Shown here piece after piece: positions 62,740 through 64,000 of a stretch of 64,000 nt of DNA (the stretch's first letter is position 1; the number at the start of each line of letters is the position of its first letter). A model generated the notes under the pieces. That model saw only the letters and a list, made by a program, of their open reading frames with translations. It was not told the DNA's origin and did no database searches. Source of the DNA: Edaphobacter aggregans DSM 19364 (GTDB taxonomy: Bacteria; Acidobacteriota; Terriglobia; Terriglobales; Acidobacteriaceae); contig NZ_JQKI01000012.1 in the NCBI RefSeq assembly GCF_000745965.1, positions 62,001 to 126,000 of the forward strand, in the 5' to 3' direction. A program made the translations under genes and the position numbers.

Positions 62740-64000
62740 CTACTTCCCGCCCGCCAGCCGGTTCATCTGATAACCCGCCATCAGGAAGCCTCCCACGCCG
62801 TACACATGGCTGGACGAGGGCTTGAACTTGCCCGGCTGCGCATCCACCGGCTGAATCGAGCCCAGCCGTCCGTCCGCGTAGACGTGCTGCAACATTCCCT
62901 TCCACGACTTCTCAACAACAGGGAGGTACGTCTTGCGATCGAGGATGTGCTCGTTGATGCCATACGCAATCGCGTACGTAAAGAACGCCGAGCCCGAGAC
63001 CTCCGGAAGCTCATACGCGCCCGGATCGAGCAGTCCCGAACGCCACAAGCCGTCTTCGCCCTGGATGTTCTTCACTGCCTCGGCCATCTCCTTGAACTGC
63101 GCGATGTACTTCGGCCGGCTCGGATAGTTCTTCGGCATGATCTCCAGGACCTTCACCAGGCCGCCCAGAACCCATCCATTGCCGCGCGACCAGTAGAGGC
63201 TCTTGCCGTTCGCCTGTTTCTGCGTCAGGTAGCGCTCGTCGCGGAAGTAGAGGTGATCGGTCGGGCTATAGAGCTTTGCCGAGGTCTGCCACCACTCCTT
63301 GTCCATATAGTCGAGATATTTCCTGTCGCCCGTCGCCTTGTACAACTGGGCCAGCACCGGAGGAGCCATGTACAGTGCATCGCACCACCACCACACCAGC
63401 TTCGCAGGATCATCCGGACGAGCCACCAGGCGATCCATCACCTCATTCGTGTTCGCCATCCGCACCGGCTTGCGCTGAGCCTTCGGATCGCGCAGGTAGA
63501 GATACATATACGACTTGCCCATCGCCTCGTCGTCGGCGTGCGGAAAGCGATTGTCGATCAGCAGCCACTGCTCTTCTTCAGAGTACTTCTCGACTGCATT
63601 CCGAAACGTCGGATCGCCCGTAGCATCCGACGCAGCAAGCAGACCGTCGTACATCGCGGCATAGGTCCACAGCCGGTTGAACGTCGGCTCCGCCACCTTC
63701 ACCTGCCAGTCGGCGACCTTCTTGATCACCGCCTGGATCGCCTTCGGCTTCAGATCGGACGAGATGTCGGTGGCAAGCGGTCCGGGATCATCCGGCGCAT
63801 CGCCCGAAGCCTTGGAGTCCGGCACAGGCTTATTTGCATGCGCAGGAGCGGGAGCGGCCTGCGCAAACGCAGCCGTGCTGGCGCCCACCATCGCGCTCAC
63901 AGCAACCAGGCCAAGCGCACTCGCCCGGCGAAGACCACGCAAATCCAAGAAAGAGGGACGCAGAGAGAGCGACGACCCCGACGACGCGGGGGATCGCAGT
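62740..64000 (-). CDS. GH88/GH105 unsaturated glycuronyl (rhamnogalacturonyl) hydrolase, 5' end probably outside the window
   Basis: The 402 residues from a TTG at 63948 contain a signal-peptide-like helix (ASALGLVAVSAMVGASTAAF A). The frame stays open to the right edge (LRSPASSGSSLSLRPSFL) and the TTG has no ribosome binding site, so the true start may lie outside. The catalytic domain is an (alpha/alpha)6 barrel: HADDEAMGKSYMYLYL, WWWCDALYMAPPVLAQLY with the catalytic Asp, LYWSRGNGWVLGGLVKVLEI, EDGLWRSGLLDPGAYELPEV SGSAFFTYA and HVYGVGGFLMAG. YteR-type enzymes hydrolyse the unsaturated galacturonyl end made by rhamnogalacturonan lyases, so this fits pectin use. Confidence 0.9.
   Translation of the reverse strand, partial: LRSPASSGSSLSLRPSFLDLRGLRRASALGLVAVSAMVGASTAAFAQAAPAPAHANKPVPDSKASGDAPDDPGPLATDISSDLKPKAIQAVIKKVADWQVKVAEPTFNRLWTYAAMYDGLLAASDATGDPTFRNAVEKYSEEEQWLLIDNRFPHADDEAMGKSYMYLYLRDPKAQRKPVRMANTNEVMDRLVARPDDPAKLVWWWCDALYMAPPVLAQLYKATGDRKYLDYMDKEWWQTSAKLYSPTDHLYFRDERYLTQKQANGKSLYWSRGNGWVLGGLVKVLEIMPKNYPSRPKYIAQFKEMAEAVKNIQGEDGLWRSGLLDPGAYELPEVSGSAFFTYAIAYGINEHILDRKTYLPVVEKSWKGMLQHVYADGRLGSIQPVDAQPGKFKPSSSHVYGVGGFLMAGYQMNRLAGGK

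Overview
The window looks like a chromosomal segment of an acidobacterium of the Terriglobia/Acidobacteriaceae type (Granulicella, Edaphobacter or Terriglobus-like). This is inferred from the high-GC coding style, the many short palindromic intergenic repeats, the secreted sedolisin-like proteins with a C-terminal membrane anchor, and the mix of plant-polysaccharide genes with housekeeping genes. No rRNA, tRNA, CRISPR array, prophage or intact insertion sequence was seen. Both edges cut genes.

Layout. 1-2.0 kb: 3' end missing, a secreted beta-propeller/phosphoesterase fusion. 2.4-8.0 kb: minus-strand run of a YbbA/YbbP-type ABC exporter followed by galK and galT, divergent from a TesA-like lipase. 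8.7-13.4 kb: truB, folE, two tandem pterin synthase paralogues, a glycosyltransferase, a TlpA-like thioredoxin and a HAD phosphatase. 13.9-18.3 kb: minus-strand sugar-acid cluster with a nickel-type LarA-family epimerase, tagaturonate epimerase, gluconokinase and a sugar-acid SDR; together they suggest a route from hexuronates to 6-phosphogluconate through mannonate and gluconate. 18.3-24.8 kb: dienelactone hydrolase, CAP protein, GDP-fucose synthesis (gmd, fcl), a WcaI-type glycosyltransferase and an orphan oligopeptide permease gene. 25-32.2 kb: a repeat-rich accessory stretch with two decayed genes (a scrambled HEAT-repeat gene and a multiply frameshifted membrane protein), the second oligopeptide permease gene, a CNNM/CBS transporter and a TPR protein. 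33-39.6 kb: trxA, thrB, thrC, modABC, murB. 39.7-49.6 kb: bacilliredoxin, a damaged NtrC-like AAA+ gene, a DUF885 peptidase, proC, ctaA, TlpA, a lysine-rich repeat protein, an ECF sigma factor and ppk1. 49.7-55.6 kb: two S53-like secreted proteins, one intact and one frameshifted. 55.8-61.3 kb: a fatty-acid beta-oxidation operon (fadB-type, thiolase, acyl-CoA dehydrogenase) with a perfect 18-bp palindrome upstream. 61.5-64 kb: an alginate-lyase-family protein and a GH88/105 hydrolase, the latter running off the right edge.

The strongest points for follow-up are the hexuronate-to-gluconate cluster with its shared TGGT-N3-ACCA sites, two short palindromic repeats that are translated as part of proteins, a roughly 200-290 bp interspersed element present three times, signs of a local inversion between 23.9 and 28.5 kb, and a shared two-helix C-terminal anchor with an internal lipobox-like Cys in both S53-type proteins. 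All assignments come from reading motifs; no database search was run.
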